DNA of 64,000 bases, taken from Falsiroseomonas sp050563525 (GTDB taxonomy: Bacteria; Pseudomonadota; Alphaproteobacteria; Acetobacterales; Acetobacteraceae). Position numbers and translations under genes: made by a program. Numbering within the stretch: position 1 is the stretch's first letter; every line of letters begins with the position of its first letter. The notes under the pieces are model-generated. The model was given only the letters and a program-made list of their open reading frames with translations, had not been told where the DNA came from and made no database searches. Location: the NCBI RefSeq assembly GCF_050563525.1, contig NZ_JBNXUN010000021.1:1-64000 (forward strand). The letters run 5' to 3'. Positions 9,029-17,774 of the stretch are shown piece by piece.

Positions 9029-10726
9029 GTGCTGATTCGTATCTTGTTGCTCTTCGCGCTGCTGGTCGCACCGGGCCTTCGCCCTACCTTGAGCCACGAA
9101 GGCCATGCGCACGGCGACGAACCCGCGCCGCCGGCCGCCGCCGCACCGCGCGCCGAAGCGCACTCCGACCTGTTCGAGATCGTGGCGGTGCTGGGACCGG
9201 ATCGACGCCTCTGGCTTTACCTCGACCGGCACGCAACGTCGGAGCCAATCGACGGCGCCACGGTGCAAGTCACTGTTGATGGCGAGGCCATCGGAACGGC
9301 CACCCGCGCGAGCGAGGCGGTGTATGGCCTCGCGGCTCCGGCGTTGGAGCGTCCTGGCCAGCGGAACCTGATCTTCACCATCACCGCCGGCGAAGATATG
9401 GACCTGCTGCCGGCCACGCTTGTGATTCCCCCGGTGGCCGCCGCTGCGACAGCGGCATCGGGTTCGGCAGATTTACTCGCGATCGCGTTGCGCGAGCCTT
9501 ACTTCTGGGCGGCGGGGCTGTCCCTGCTGCTGCTTGGTGCCGCCATCGGCCGTGCCGCCGCACCTCGACCACTTCCGCCGCTCGTCGTCGTTGAGCCGCC
9601 CTCAATCGCCACGCGCCCCCATGCCTTGCCCTCCGCCGCGCCGATGCCTGAGCGCGTGGCTGCCGCGCCGGCCGTGGTGGTGCTATTGGGGATCCTGCTC
9701 GTGCCGATGCTTGCCGGCGCGCAGCCGATGGACGCGCCCCGGCGGCAACCCGATGGCAGCGTCTTCGTGCCGAAACCCTCGCAACGCCTGTTGGGACTGC
9801 GCACTGGCCCCGCCGAGCTTGGCGAGGCTTCCATTGCCATCACCCTCACCGGACAAGTCGTAGCGGACCCCAACGCCTCCGGCCGCGTCCAGGCCTCCGA
9901 AGCCGGCCGTATCGAGCCCCCGGAAGGAGGCTTCCCGGTGCTTGGGCAGCGCGTGGCGCGCGGCGAGATTCTGGGCTTCGTCGTGCCCATCATGGCGGCC
10001 CGGGATCGGGTAGGCGTGCGCTCCAACATCGCCGAGCTCGACGCCCTCATCGTGATCGGTGAGGCACGGGTCCGCCGCCTCACCGCGCTGACCGGCACCG
10101 TCTCCGCGCGCGAGATCAGCGACGCCCGTGCCGAATTGGAAGGGCTGCGCCAGCGCCGCGCCGCGAACCTGCCGGCGGTGACAGGACGGGAGCCGATTGT
10201 GGCCCCCTCCGCCGGCCTGATTAGCGTGGTGCGCGTCGCCGCCGGCCAGGTGATCCAGGCGCAGGAGCCGCTGTTCGACATTGTCGATCCCGCCCGGCTT
10301 TGGGTCGAGGCCATCACCTTCGACCCGGCCGCCGTCGCCGAGGTTTCGGCCGCTTCGGCCGTCACGGCAAGCGGCCAGGCGCTGCGGGTTGGCTTCGTGG
10401 GCCGCGGCATGACGCTCCGCCAGCAGGGTCTGCCCCTACATTTCCGCATTGAGGGCGGCGCGACGGGCCTCGCTGTGGGGCAGCCCGTGACCGTGCTGGT
10501 GGAGACCCCGCGCCGCACCCCAGGCATCGTGCTGCCTGCCGAAGCTGTGGTGCGCAACCCCGAGGGGGGCCAGGTGGTCTATGAGATGCCGAGCGCAGAG
10601 CGCTTCCTGCCGCGACCTGTGCGGGTCCAGCCCCTCGACGGCCAGCGTGTGCTGGTCACCGCGGGGCTGGAGCGTGGGGCGCGGGTGGTGACCAGTGGCG
10701 CAGGACTGATCGCGCAGGTCCGCTAG
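9029..10726 (+). CDS. RND efflux periplasmic adaptor, CzcB-like
   Basis: A 565-residue membrane-fusion protein that would link the inner-membrane RND pump to the outer membrane. The adaptor part is in the C-terminal about 330 residues: a barrel-sandwich/lipoyl segment with PSAGLISVVRVAAGQVIQ, then a beta-barrel region ending in LERGARVVTSGAGLIAQV. The N-terminal about 230 residues are unusual: a signal peptide, a His-rich HEGHAHGDE start, a globular segment, and two further hydrophobic stretches near residues 155-175 and 205-225. CzcB-like adaptors are normally 350-520 residues. Start is GTG 9029 with CAGGGGG just upstream. The pump gene follows after two bases. Confidence 0.85.
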   Translation: MLIRILLLFALLVAPGLRPTLSHEGHAHGDEPAPPAAAAPRAEAHSDLFEIVAVLGPDRRLWLYLDRHATSEPIDGATVQVTVDGEAIGTATRASEAVYGLAAPALERPGQRNLIFTITAGEDMDLLPATLVIPPVAAAATAASGSADLLAIALREPYFWAAGLSLLLLGAAIGRAAAPRPLPPLVVVEPPSIATRPHALPSAAPMPERVAAAPAVVVLLGILLVPMLAGAQPMDAPRRQPDGSVFVPKPSQRLLGLRTGPAELGEASIAITLTGQVVADPNASGRVQASEAGRIEPPEGGFPVLGQRVARGEILGFVVPIMAARDRVGVRSNIAELDALIVIGEARVRRLTALTGTVSAREISDARAELEGLRQRRAANLPAVTGREPIVAPSAGLISVVRVAAGQVIQAQEPLFDIVDPARLWVEAITFDPAAVAEVSAASAVTASGQALRVGFVGRGMTLRQQGLPLHFRIEGGATGLAVGQPVTVLVETPRRTPGIVLPAEAVVRNPEGGQVVYEMPSAERFLPRPVRVQPLDGQRVLVTAGLERGARVVTSGAGLIAQVR

Positions 10727-10728
10727 CC

Positions 10729-13700
10729 GTGTTCAACATCCTCGTCACCGCCAGCCTGCGGAACCGGATCTTCGTGTTGGTCGCGGCGGCGATCCTCGTG
10801 GTCTATGGCGCCTTCACGCTGCAGCGCCTGCCGGTCGATGTCTTCCCCGACCTCAACAAGCCCGTCATCACCCTGATGACGGAGGCCGAGGGCCTGGCGC
10901 CGGAGGAGGTGGAGCTTCTCGTCTCCTATCCTATCGAGACGGCGATGAACGGTATGCCAGGTGTGACGCGCGTCCGCTCCGTGTCCGGTGTCGGGCTCTC
11001 CATCGTGTTCGTCGAGTTCGATTGGGGTACAGACATCTGGGTGAACCGCCAGCAGGTGGCGGAGCGCCTCTCGCTGGTGCGGGCGCAGCTGCCGGCGAAT
11101 GTCGCGCCCCAAATGGCGCCGATCTCCTCCATCATGGGCGAGATCATGCTGGTGGCGATGTCGACCGATGGCCGCGCCAGCCCGATGGAGCTACGGGAGC
11201 TGGCGGATTGGGTGGTGCGGCCGCGGCTACTGACCATCCCCGGCATTTCGCAGGTGATCCCGATCGGCGGCGAGGTGCGGCAGTATCGCGTGACACCGGA
11301 TGTCGCGCGGATGCATGCACTGGACGTGACCGAGGCGCAGGTGGTCGCTGCCCTTCGGCAGTTCGGCGGGAACACCGGGGGCGGCTACGTGGATCAGGCT
11401 GGGCGGGAGTACCTGATCCGCAACATCGGCCGCACCACGCGGCTGGCCGACTTGGCCAATACGCCAGTGGCCGTGCGGGCTGGCCAGCCAATCCCGCTGC
11501 GCCAGGTCGCCACGATCGATTACGCCGCGCGCCTCAAGCGGGGCGAAGCCGGCAGCATGGGCCGGCCGGCTGTGATCCTGTCGATCCAGAAGCAGCCCGC
11601 AGCCGACACGGTGGCACTGACGCGGCAGGTCGAGGCGGCACTTGCAGAGTTGCAGCGCGCCATGCCGCCGGGCGTCACCGCCAACAACGTGCAGTTCCGC
11701 CAAGCCGATTTCATCGCCGCGTCGATCGGAAATGTGGAGAAGGTACTGCTGGAGGCGGTGGCGGTGGTAGCCGTGGTGCTGTTCCTCTTCCTGCTGAACG
11801 GACGCACCACCTTCATCTCACTCACCGCGATTCCGCTGTCGGTACTGATCACGGTCGTGGTTTTCCAGCTGCTCGGCCTTTCGATCAACACCATGACGCT
11901 GGGCGGCCTTGCCATCGCCATCGGCGAGCTGGTCGATGACGCGGTGGTGGATGTGGAGAACGTCTTCCGCCGCCTACGTGAAAATCGAGCGCGGCCGGAC
12001 CCGCTCCCCGCTATCGTCGTGGTCGCGAAGGCGAGCCAGGAAGTCCGCTCAGGTATCGTCTATGCGACGATGATCGTGATCCTGGTCTTCGTGCCGCTGT
12101 TCGCGTTGACCGGCATCGAGGGCCGCTTGTTCGCGCCGCTCGGCATCGCCTACATCGTCTCGATCCTGGCGAGCCTCATCGTCTCCATCACCGTCACCCC
12201 CGTGCTCTGTTACTACCTGTTGCCGCGCATGAAACGGATGGACCACGGCGACAGCGCGCTGGTGCGCGTGCTCAAGCGCTGGAATGAGCGTGCGCTGCTG
12301 TGGGCCTTTGCCCGCACGCGTCTGGTGTATCTGATGGCAGGCGTTGGCGTGGCGGGCGCACTGGGGACCGTGCCCCTCCTGCCGCGCTCCTTCCTGCCGC
12401 CCTTCAACGAGGGCACTCTGACCATCAGCCTGCAATTCCAGCCGGGCATCAGCCTGGCTGAAGCCAACCGGCTCGGCCGCGAGGCCGAATTGCTGATCAT
12501 GCAGGTGCCGGAGGTCCGCACCGTGGGCCGCCGCACCGGCCGCGCCGAGCTGGATGAACATGCCGAGGGTGTGCATTCCTCGGAGATCGACGTCTCGCTC
12601 CACACATCCCAGCGCGGCAAGCAGGCGATCTCGGCCGATATCCGCGCGCGCCTCAGTGTGCTGCCCGGCAGTGCCAATGTCGGCCAGCCGATCGGGCACC
12701 GCCTGGACCACATGCTTTCCGGCGTGCGCGCCGAAATTGCGCTCAAGATTTCCGGCGACGACCTGGACACCCTTCGCGCCCTGGCCGAAGGGATGCAGCA
12801 GCGCCTGGCCGCCATCCCCGGCCTGACGGATCTGCAGGTGGAGCGCCAGGTGCGTGTGCCGCAGCTTCAGGTGGCGGTGAATCATGAGCGGGCGGCGCTG
12901 TATGGCGTCTCCGCCGCCTCGGTGGCCGAAGCCCTGCAATCCCTGTCGGGCGGCCAGGTCGTCAGCCAGGTCGTGGACGGCGCGCGGCGCTTCGACGTTG
13001 TGCTGCGCCTCGGCGATGCCGACCGCACCGGCGCCGGACTTGCCGCCGTGATGATCGAGACGCCGGGCGGGCGCGTGCCGCTGTCCCTGTTGGCGGAGCT
13101 GCGCGACACCGATGGCCCAAACCAGATCCTGCGGGAGAATGGCCGCCGCCGCATCGTGGTGCTGGCCAACACCGATGGCAGCGACATGGCTGCGATCGTG
13201 GCGCGCATCCGGACCGAGATGGAGCCGGCAACCTTGCCGCCCGGCTATTTCTTCACGCTGGAAGGCACCTTCCAGGCGCAGGAGGAGACGGCACGGCTGA
13301 TCGCGGGCCTCTCGCTCGTATCCTTGGCGCTGATCTTCATGGTGCTCTACAGCCGCTACAAGTCGGCGGTACTGGCGCTGATCATCATGGGCAATGTGCC
13401 GCTCGCGCTGGTGGGCGGCATCGCGGCGCTGTGGATCGCCGGCCAGCCGCTCTCCGTCGCTTCGATGATCGGCTTCATCACACTGGCCGGCATCGCATCG
13501 CGCAACGGCATCCTGAAAGTCAGCCACTATCTGAACCTGGCCTTGCTGGAAGGCGAGCGTTGGGGGCTGGCGTTGGTGATCCGCGGCAGCCTAGAACGCC
13601 TGACGCCAGTGCTGATGACCGCGCTCTCGGCCGGTTTCGCGCTCATCCCCCTGATGATCGGCGCGAGCGCGCCGGGCAAGGAGATCCTGCACCCCGTCGC

Positions 13701-13842
13701 CGTGACCATCTTCGGCGGGCTGATCACCGCGACGCTGCTCGACACCTTCCTGACGCCGCTGCTGTTCCATCGCTTCGGTCGCCCGGCCCTGGAGCGCCTG
13801 CGCGTCGTGCAGCAGGAGCTGAAGGTGGCCGAGGCCTATTGA
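10729..13842 (+). CDS. Heavy-metal RND efflux pump, CzcA/CusA family
   Basis: A 1037-residue inner-membrane proton antiporter of the HME-RND class, full length. It has 12 membrane segments and two large periplasmic loops. The helix-4 motif GELVDDAVVDVENVFRRL contains the Asp/Asp/Glu set used for proton relay in metal-exporting RND pumps. TAIPLSVLITVVVFQLLGLSIN before it and GFITLAGIASRNGILKVSH in the second half are typical. It starts at GTG 10729, two bases after the adaptor gene, so the pair is co-translated. No outer-membrane CzcC gene lies next to it. The metal (Zn, Co, Cd, Cu or Ni) cannot be assigned from the sequence alone; copper genes downstream make Cu/Ag possible. Confidence 0.92.
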   Translation: MFNILVTASLRNRIFVLVAAAILVVYGAFTLQRLPVDVFPDLNKPVITLMTEAEGLAPEEVELLVSYPIETAMNGMPGVTRVRSVSGVGLSIVFVEFDWGTDIWVNRQQVAERLSLVRAQLPANVAPQMAPISSIMGEIMLVAMSTDGRASPMELRELADWVVRPRLLTIPGISQVIPIGGEVRQYRVTPDVARMHALDVTEAQVVAALRQFGGNTGGGYVDQAGREYLIRNIGRTTRLADLANTPVAVRAGQPIPLRQVATIDYAARLKRGEAGSMGRPAVILSIQKQPAADTVALTRQVEAALAELQRAMPPGVTANNVQFRQADFIAASIGNVEKVLLEAVAVVAVVLFLFLLNGRTTFISLTAIPLSVLITVVVFQLLGLSINTMTLGGLAIAIGELVDDAVVDVENVFRRLRENRARPDPLPAIVVVAKASQEVRSGIVYATMIVILVFVPLFALTGIEGRLFAPLGIAYIVSILASLIVSITVTPVLCYYLLPRMKRMDHGDSALVRVLKRWNERALLWAFARTRLVYLMAGVGVAGALGTVPLLPRSFLPPFNEGTLTISLQFQPGISLAEANRLGREAELLIMQVPEVRTVGRRTGRAELDEHAEGVHSSEIDVSLHTSQRGKQAISADIRARLSVLPGSANVGQPIGHRLDHMLSGVRAEIALKISGDDLDTLRALAEGMQQRLAAIPGLTDLQVERQVRVPQLQVAVNHERAALYGVSAASVAEALQSLSGGQVVSQVVDGARRFDVVLRLGDADRTGAGLAAVMIETPGGRVPLSLLAELRDTDGPNQILRENGRRRIVVLANTDGSDMAAIVARIRTEMEPATLPPGYFFTLEGTFQAQEETARLIAGLSLVSLALIFMVLYSRYKSAVLALIIMGNVPLALVGGIAALWIAGQPLSVASMIGFITLAGIASRNGILKVSHYLNLALLEGERWGLALVIRGSLERLTPVLMTALSAGFALIPLMIGASAPGKEILHPVAVTIFGGLITATLLDTFLTPLLFHRFGRPALERLRVVQQELKVAEAY

Positions 13843-13860
13843 TCCATGAGGAGCCCGACC

Positions 13861-14256
13861 ATGATTACACGCCGCCTGCTGCTCGCCAGCCTGACCCTCG
13901 CCCTCTTGGGCGCCCCCTTCGCCGCGCGCGCGCATGAGCCGCGGCGTGGCCCGAATGGCGGGCAGAAGGTGGATATCGGAACCAACCATGCCGAACTGCT
14001 GGCGGCAGGGAACATGCTGCGGCTGTTCCTCTTCGACGGCGCCGACCGGCCGATCCCAGCCACAGGAGCGACGGCGCAGGTGGTGATTCTTGCAGGCGGG
14101 CGCCAGGCCACCGTGGCACTCGCGCCCTCCGGCGATAACGTGCTGGCCGGCACCGGCGACTTCCTGGCCGCGCGCGGCATCCGCGCGGTTGTCACGCTGA
14201 CGCTCCCCGGCCAACGTCCCGTTCAGGCGCGCTTCACGCCCATGGACCAGAACTGA
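13861..14256 (+). CDS. Small periplasmic protein of the RND operon
   Basis: A 131-residue protein with a clear signal peptide (ITRRLLLASLTLALLGAPF, cleavage near AARA-HEP). The mature part begins HEPRRGPNGGQ and is beta-rich without cysteines. The start at 13861 is set by AGGAG at 13849-13853. It sits between the RND pump and a Spy-like protein on the same strand. Proteins of this size and place are common in czc-type operons and are presumed to bind or hand over metal, but no domain is firmly recognised. Confidence 0.75.
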   Translation: MITRRLLLASLTLALLGAPFAARAHEPRRGPNGGQKVDIGTNHAELLAAGNMLRLFLFDGADRPIPATGATAQVVILAGGRQATVALAPSGDNVLAGTGDFLAARGIRAVVTLTLPGQRPVQARFTPMDQN

Positions 14257-14266
14257 GGAGACCCCG

Positions 14267-14818
14267 ATGCGCAGGATACTGATGGCCTTGGCCCTGCTCG
14301 TCGCGGGCCCGGCCTGGGCCAATACACCCTCGCCCCATGCCGGCATGACGGACCGCCCGATCCGCGCGCTGTCGGAGGAGCAGCAGGCCGATCTGCTGGC
14401 CGGTCGCGGCATGGGCTTGGCGCTGGCCGCCGAGCTCAATGGCTGGCCTGGCCCGGCCCATGTCATGAAACTGGCTGGTGCGGTGCAGCTCACACCCAGG
14501 CAGCTCGCGGCCACGCAGCGCCTCACAGCGGAGATGCAAACCGCGGCAAGTGCGCTTGGCGCCCGCGTGATCGAGGTGGAGCGCGCCCTCGATATCGCCT
14601 TCCGCGACCGCAGTGTCACACCATCCGACCTTTCGGCGCGCACGGCCCGCATCGCGGTCCTGCCGGGCGAGATCCGGGACGTGCATCTGCGCACGCATCT
14701 GGCGCAGGTGGCGTTGCTGACCGCCGGGCAGATCGCGGCCTATTCGCGCTTGCGAGGCTATGCCGGCAACGCGCCGCAGCATGGCGGCCCGATGCCGGAC
14801 GGCCACCGGCATCATTGA
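14267..14818 (+). CDS. Periplasmic Spy/CpxP-like metal-resistance protein
   Basis: A 183-residue secreted protein with a signal peptide ending at ANTPSPHAG. It is helical and carries two LTxxQ-type repeats, LTPRQLAATQRL and LLTAGQIAAYSRL, the hallmark of the Spy/CpxP/CnrX-like family of periplasmic chaperones and metal sensors. The C-terminus is His-rich (PDGHRHH). The stop is followed one base later by the GTG of a response regulator. A role as metal sensor or buffer upstream of the two-component system is inferred from place and motif. Confidence 0.75.
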   Translation: MRRILMALALLVAGPAWANTPSPHAGMTDRPIRALSEEQQADLLAGRGMGLALAAELNGWPGPAHVMKLAGAVQLTPRQLAATQRLTAEMQTAASALGARVIEVERALDIAFRDRSVTPSDLSARTARIAVLPGEIRDVHLRTHLAQVALLTAGQIAAYSRLRGYAGNAPQHGGPMPDGHRHH

Positions 14819-14819
14819 C

Positions 14820-15566
14820 GTGACGCCACCCGACGGCCTGCCGCAGGAAGCCCATATCCTCGTCGTCGAGGATGATGGGGAGATGCGCACGCTGATCGCC
14901 AAATTCCTGCGCCAGAACGGCTTTCGCGTCACCGGCGCGCGTGACGGCCGCGAGATGTGGGAGGTGCTGGCCGGCGCGCCGGTCGATCTCGTGCTGCTCG
15001 ATGTGATGCTGCCCGGCGCCTCCGGCCTCGATCTGTGCCGGGCGCTGCGTGCCAAGTCGGGTGTGCCGATCATCATGGTGACGGCGCGCGGCGAGGAGAC
15101 CGATCGCGTCCTCGGGCTAGAACTCGGCGCCGACGACTACATCCCGAAACCCTTCGGCCGCGCCGAGTTGCTGGCCCGGGTGCGCGCGCTGCTGCGGCGC
15201 TCGCGCGGCGAGGCGGGTGAGCCGATGGCGGGCCAGGCGGGCGAGCGCATCCTCTTCGCCGGCTGGAGCCTGGACACGCGGCGCCGCGAACTCAGTGCGC
15301 CCGATGGCACGGCGGTGGATCTTTCGGGCGGCGAGTACGACCTGCTGCTGGCCTTCTGCGAACATGCGCAGCGCGTGCTGAACCGCGACCAACTCCTCGA
15401 TCTCGCCCGCAACCGTATGGCCTTCAACGGCACCGAACGCTCAGTCGATGTCATGGTCAGCCGGCTTCGGCGCAAGCTGGAGCCGACCGACGAGAGCCCT
15501 TCCATCATCAAGACGGTGCGTGGCGCTGGCTACATGCTGGTCCCTCCCGTGAAGCGCGGGGCATGA
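14820..15566 (+). CDS. OmpR-family response regulator
   Basis: A 248-residue two-domain regulator. The receiver domain has an acidic pair in VVEDDGEM, the phospho-acceptor Asp in LVLLDVMLPG, and the Lys in DDYIPKPFGRAE. The C-terminal winged helix shows RSVDVMVSRLRRKLE and IIKTVRGAGYMLV. GTG 14820 is chosen because it follows the preceding stop by one base; a longer frame would overlap that gene by 59 bases. It overlaps the histidine kinase gene by four bases, so it is its cognate partner. It probably controls the metal-efflux operon in which it lies, by analogy with CzcR/CopR systems. Confidence 0.92.
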   Translation: MTPPDGLPQEAHILVVEDDGEMRTLIAKFLRQNGFRVTGARDGREMWEVLAGAPVDLVLLDVMLPGASGLDLCRALRAKSGVPIIMVTARGEETDRVLGLELGADDYIPKPFGRAELLARVRALLRRSRGEAGEPMAGQAGERILFAGWSLDTRRRELSAPDGTAVDLSGGEYDLLLAFCEHAQRVLNRDQLLDLARNRMAFNGTERSVDVMVSRLRRKLEPTDESPSIIKTVRGAGYMLVPPVKRGA

Positions 15567-16912
15567 AACAGCTGCGCCGCCCGCTGCCGGACACGTTAGG
15601 CGGGCGCATCGTTCTTGTGCTGCTGGTCGGTTTGATGGCCTTCCATCTCGGCAGCTTATGGCTGCACCAGATCGGCACCGAAGCGGTACTTGGCACCACG
15701 CGGGAAGCGCAACTCGCAGAGCGCTTGGTGGCAGCCAAGCGCGCGGTCGCCGAACTGCCGACCGAGGAACGTGACCGAACCGCGCATGCGCTCTCCACCG
15801 CGAGCCTCGACATGCACTGGACTCGCGCGGCGACCGTGCAACCGATGCAGGCCAGCAGCGCCCGTATCGAGGCGTTGCGCAGCCGGCTCGGCGAGCTGGT
15901 GCCGGAATTCGACATCACAGGCCTGCGGCTCGGCTATGGCGAGGATGGCGTGGCGGGGCACCAGCTGCTAGGCGCGCTGCCGCTGCCGGATGGCAGCTGG
16001 CTCAATTTCTCCGCCGCCTTGTTCCGCCCGCCTGCGCCGGAGCACGCCACGCTGCTCTCCACCACGGCCATGGGAGTCGGGATCCTACTGCTCGGGCTGC
16101 TTGTGGTACGACTGATCGGGCGGCCCTTGCGGGCGCTCTCCGATGCGGCGGATCGCTTTGGCGGCCCGGGCTCCGTGGTGCCCGTGCCCGAGGAGGGTCC
16201 ACGCGAGGTGCGCCACGCCGCGCAGGCCTTCAACCGCATGCAGGGCCGTATCGACCGCCTGATCGCCGACCGCACCCAGGCCTTGGCTGCGGTCAGTCAT
16301 GATCTGCGCACGCCGATCGCGCGGCTGCGACTGCGGGCCGGCTTTGTCGAGGATGGCGAGGCGGCGCGTGCCATCGATGCCGACCTCGACGAGATGGAGG
16401 CCATGATCGATTCGACGCTGGCCTATCTGCGTGGCGAGACCGAGAGCGAGCCCCGCAAGCCGGCCGATCTTGTCGCGATGATCGAGACGTTATGCGATGC
16501 GGCCGCCGACGCGGGCGCGGACGTTGTCTACGCCGGCCCTTCGCAGGCCAAGTTGGTCTGCAGCCCGGTGGCGCTGAAACGTGCCTTCTCGAATCTGATT
16601 GATAACGCCGTGAAATATGGGGGCGGCGCGCGGGTCAGCCTCGACGACCAGGGGGATGAACTGCTGGTGCGGATCGAGGATGACGGTCCGGGCATTCCGG
16701 AGGCTGACATGGAGGCAGTGTTCGAGCCATTCCGGCGTCTCGAGACGTCTCGCAATCGCGGCACGGGCGGGAGCGGGCTGGGTCTTACCATCGCGCTACG
16801 CGCCGTCGAACAGCTCGGCGGTACGTTGCAGTTGAGCAGCAAACCAGGCGGCGGACTGCAAGCCTTGGTCTACCTGCCGAGGCCACAGAACGGAGGGAGC
16901 ATATCGCGATGA
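15563..16912 (+). CDS. Sensor histidine kinase
   Basis: A 449-residue membrane kinase. Membrane segments lie near residues 15-32 and 165-185 around a periplasmic sensor of about 130 residues. A HAMP segment (RLIGRPLRALSDAADRFG) and the H-box AAVSHDLRTPIARLRLR follow. The ATPase has an N-box NLIDNAVKYGGG, a DDGPGIPEADME block and GGSGLGLTIALRAVEQLGG. It overlaps the regulator gene upstream (ATGA) and the DUF411 gene downstream (ATGATG). The context implies a periplasmic metal signal, possibly shared with the Spy-like protein encoded two genes upstream. Confidence 0.93.
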   Translation: MKQLRRPLPDTLGGRIVLVLLVGLMAFHLGSLWLHQIGTEAVLGTTREAQLAERLVAAKRAVAELPTEERDRTAHALSTASLDMHWTRAATVQPMQASSARIEALRSRLGELVPEFDITGLRLGYGEDGVAGHQLLGALPLPDGSWLNFSAALFRPPAPEHATLLSTTAMGVGILLLGLLVVRLIGRPLRALSDAADRFGGPGSVVPVPEEGPREVRHAAQAFNRMQGRIDRLIADRTQALAAVSHDLRTPIARLRLRAGFVEDGEAARAIDADLDEMEAMIDSTLAYLRGETESEPRKPADLVAMIETLCDAAADAGADVVYAGPSQAKLVCSPVALKRAFSNLIDNAVKYGGGARVSLDDQGDELLVRIEDDGPGIPEADMEAVFEPFRRLETSRNRGTGGSGLGLTIALRAVEQLGGTLQLSSKPGGGLQALVYLPRPQNGGSISR

Positions 16913-17379
16913 TGGTTCGACGGAATTTTCTGATGGCAGGCTTGGCTGCGATGACTCTGCCCACGAGGGCTTGGGCGGAGGGACTTCCACGCCTACAGGT
17001 TTGGCGTGACGCAGATTGTGAATGCTGTGTCGGGTGGGTGCACCACATGCGGGCGGCCGGCTTTCCGATCGAAGACAATGTCGTGCGCTCGGTTGCGGCT
17101 GCGCGACGCCTGCTCGGCACGCCGCCTGATCTGCTGTCCTGCCATGCGGGCCTTGTCGGAGGCTATGCGCTTGAGGGTCATGTTCCGGCAGCGGCGGTGA
17201 CACGTCTGCTGGCGGAGCGACCTGCTGGAATCCGCGGGCTCGCAGTGCCGGGCATGCCGGTGGGCTCGCCGGGTATGGAGGTCCCTGGTCAGGCGCCTGA
17301 CAGCTATGACGTCCTGGCCTTCGATGCCCGCGGTGGTCGCTCGGTGTTCATGCGCTTCCGCGGCGGCACGCCGACGTAA
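16909..17379 (+). CDS. DUF411 periplasmic metal-binding protein
   Basis: A 156-residue secreted protein with an RRNFLMAGLAA signal peptide. The DUF411 motif is clear: DADCECCVGWVHHMRAAGF, a C-x-CC cluster followed by HH, then LLSCHAGLVGGYALEGHVPA. DUF411 proteins occur in copper-resistance loci and are thought to bind copper in the periplasm (family knowledge). It overlaps the kinase gene by four bases and is the last gene of the RND/two-component operon. The next gene has its own candidate promoter. Confidence 0.85.
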   Translation: MMVRRNFLMAGLAAMTLPTRAWAEGLPRLQVWRDADCECCVGWVHHMRAAGFPIEDNVVRSVAAARRLLGTPPDLLSCHAGLVGGYALEGHVPAAAVTRLLAERPAGIRGLAVPGMPVGSPGMEVPGQAPDSYDVLAFDARGGRSVFMRFRGGTPT

Positions 17380-17416
17380 GGCGGCCCCGGAGCCAATAAC
17401 GGCCGCTGTGAAGCCC

Positions 17417-17447
17417 TTGACCCTCCCATAGGGGGAATCACCACCTC
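17417..17447 (+). promoter_or_regulatory. Candidate MerR/CueR-type promoter-operator
   Basis: TTGACC (17417-17422) is followed by a C-rich/G-rich dyad CCCTCCCATAGGGGGAA, which resembles the long-spacer promoters bound by MerR-family copper sensors such as CueR. The -10 expected 19 bases downstream is not obvious. It lies 32 bases upstream of the CopZ-like gene. No MerR-type regulator gene is present in the window. Confidence 0.45.
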
Positions 17448-17478
17448 CTTGGTCACACAAACCCATGAGGAGGGCGTG

Positions 17479-17682
17479 ATGCATCGCTTTCGGATCGCGA
17501 ACATGAACTGCGGCGGCTGCGCGAAGGGCGTTACGGCGTCACTCCGCCAGGCCGATCCGCACGCGGAGATCGACATCAAGCTGGACATGAGGGAAGCGGC
17601 CGTGACGTCGGCCTTGGACGCCGCGCGCCTGGAGCAGGTGCTGCGCGATGGCGGTTGGCAGGTCGAGCGTATCTCAGCCTGA
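17479..17682 (+). CDS. HMA-domain copper chaperone, CopZ-like
   Basis: A 67-residue protein consisting of one heavy-metal-associated domain. The metal site is the CxxC in NMNCGGCAKGV, near residue 10, and the beta-alpha-beta-beta-alpha-beta pattern ends in VLRDGGWQVERI. A strong GAGGAGGG ribosome-binding site at 17466-17473 fixes the ATG at 17479. Such proteins carry Cu(I) in the cytosol to CopA-type ATPases; the CopA gene lies 1.1 kb downstream and lacks its own HMA domain, so the two may work together. Confidence 0.88.
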   Translation: MHRFRIANMNCGGCAKGVTASLRQADPHAEIDIKLDMREAAVTSALDAARLEQVLRDGGWQVERISA

Positions 17683-17774
17683 TCCCGCGCTGACATCCTT
17701 TGTCATGACGGCGTGACCCTACCGAAATGCTGGGGAGTCGCTGTTGGTGGAGTCAAACCATAGGAACTCAGCAC

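Noticed and set aside
12049..13527. Long open frame (492 codons) antisense to the RND pump gene
   Set aside because: It mirrors the codon pattern of the CzcA gene, is rich in His/Gln/Arg and has no domain. A shadow of high-GC coding DNA.
17700..17774. Second copper-type operator before the DUF305 gene (GTGACCCTACC...GCTGGGGAG)
   Set aside because: Arms do not pair well and the spacing differs from the CueR type.
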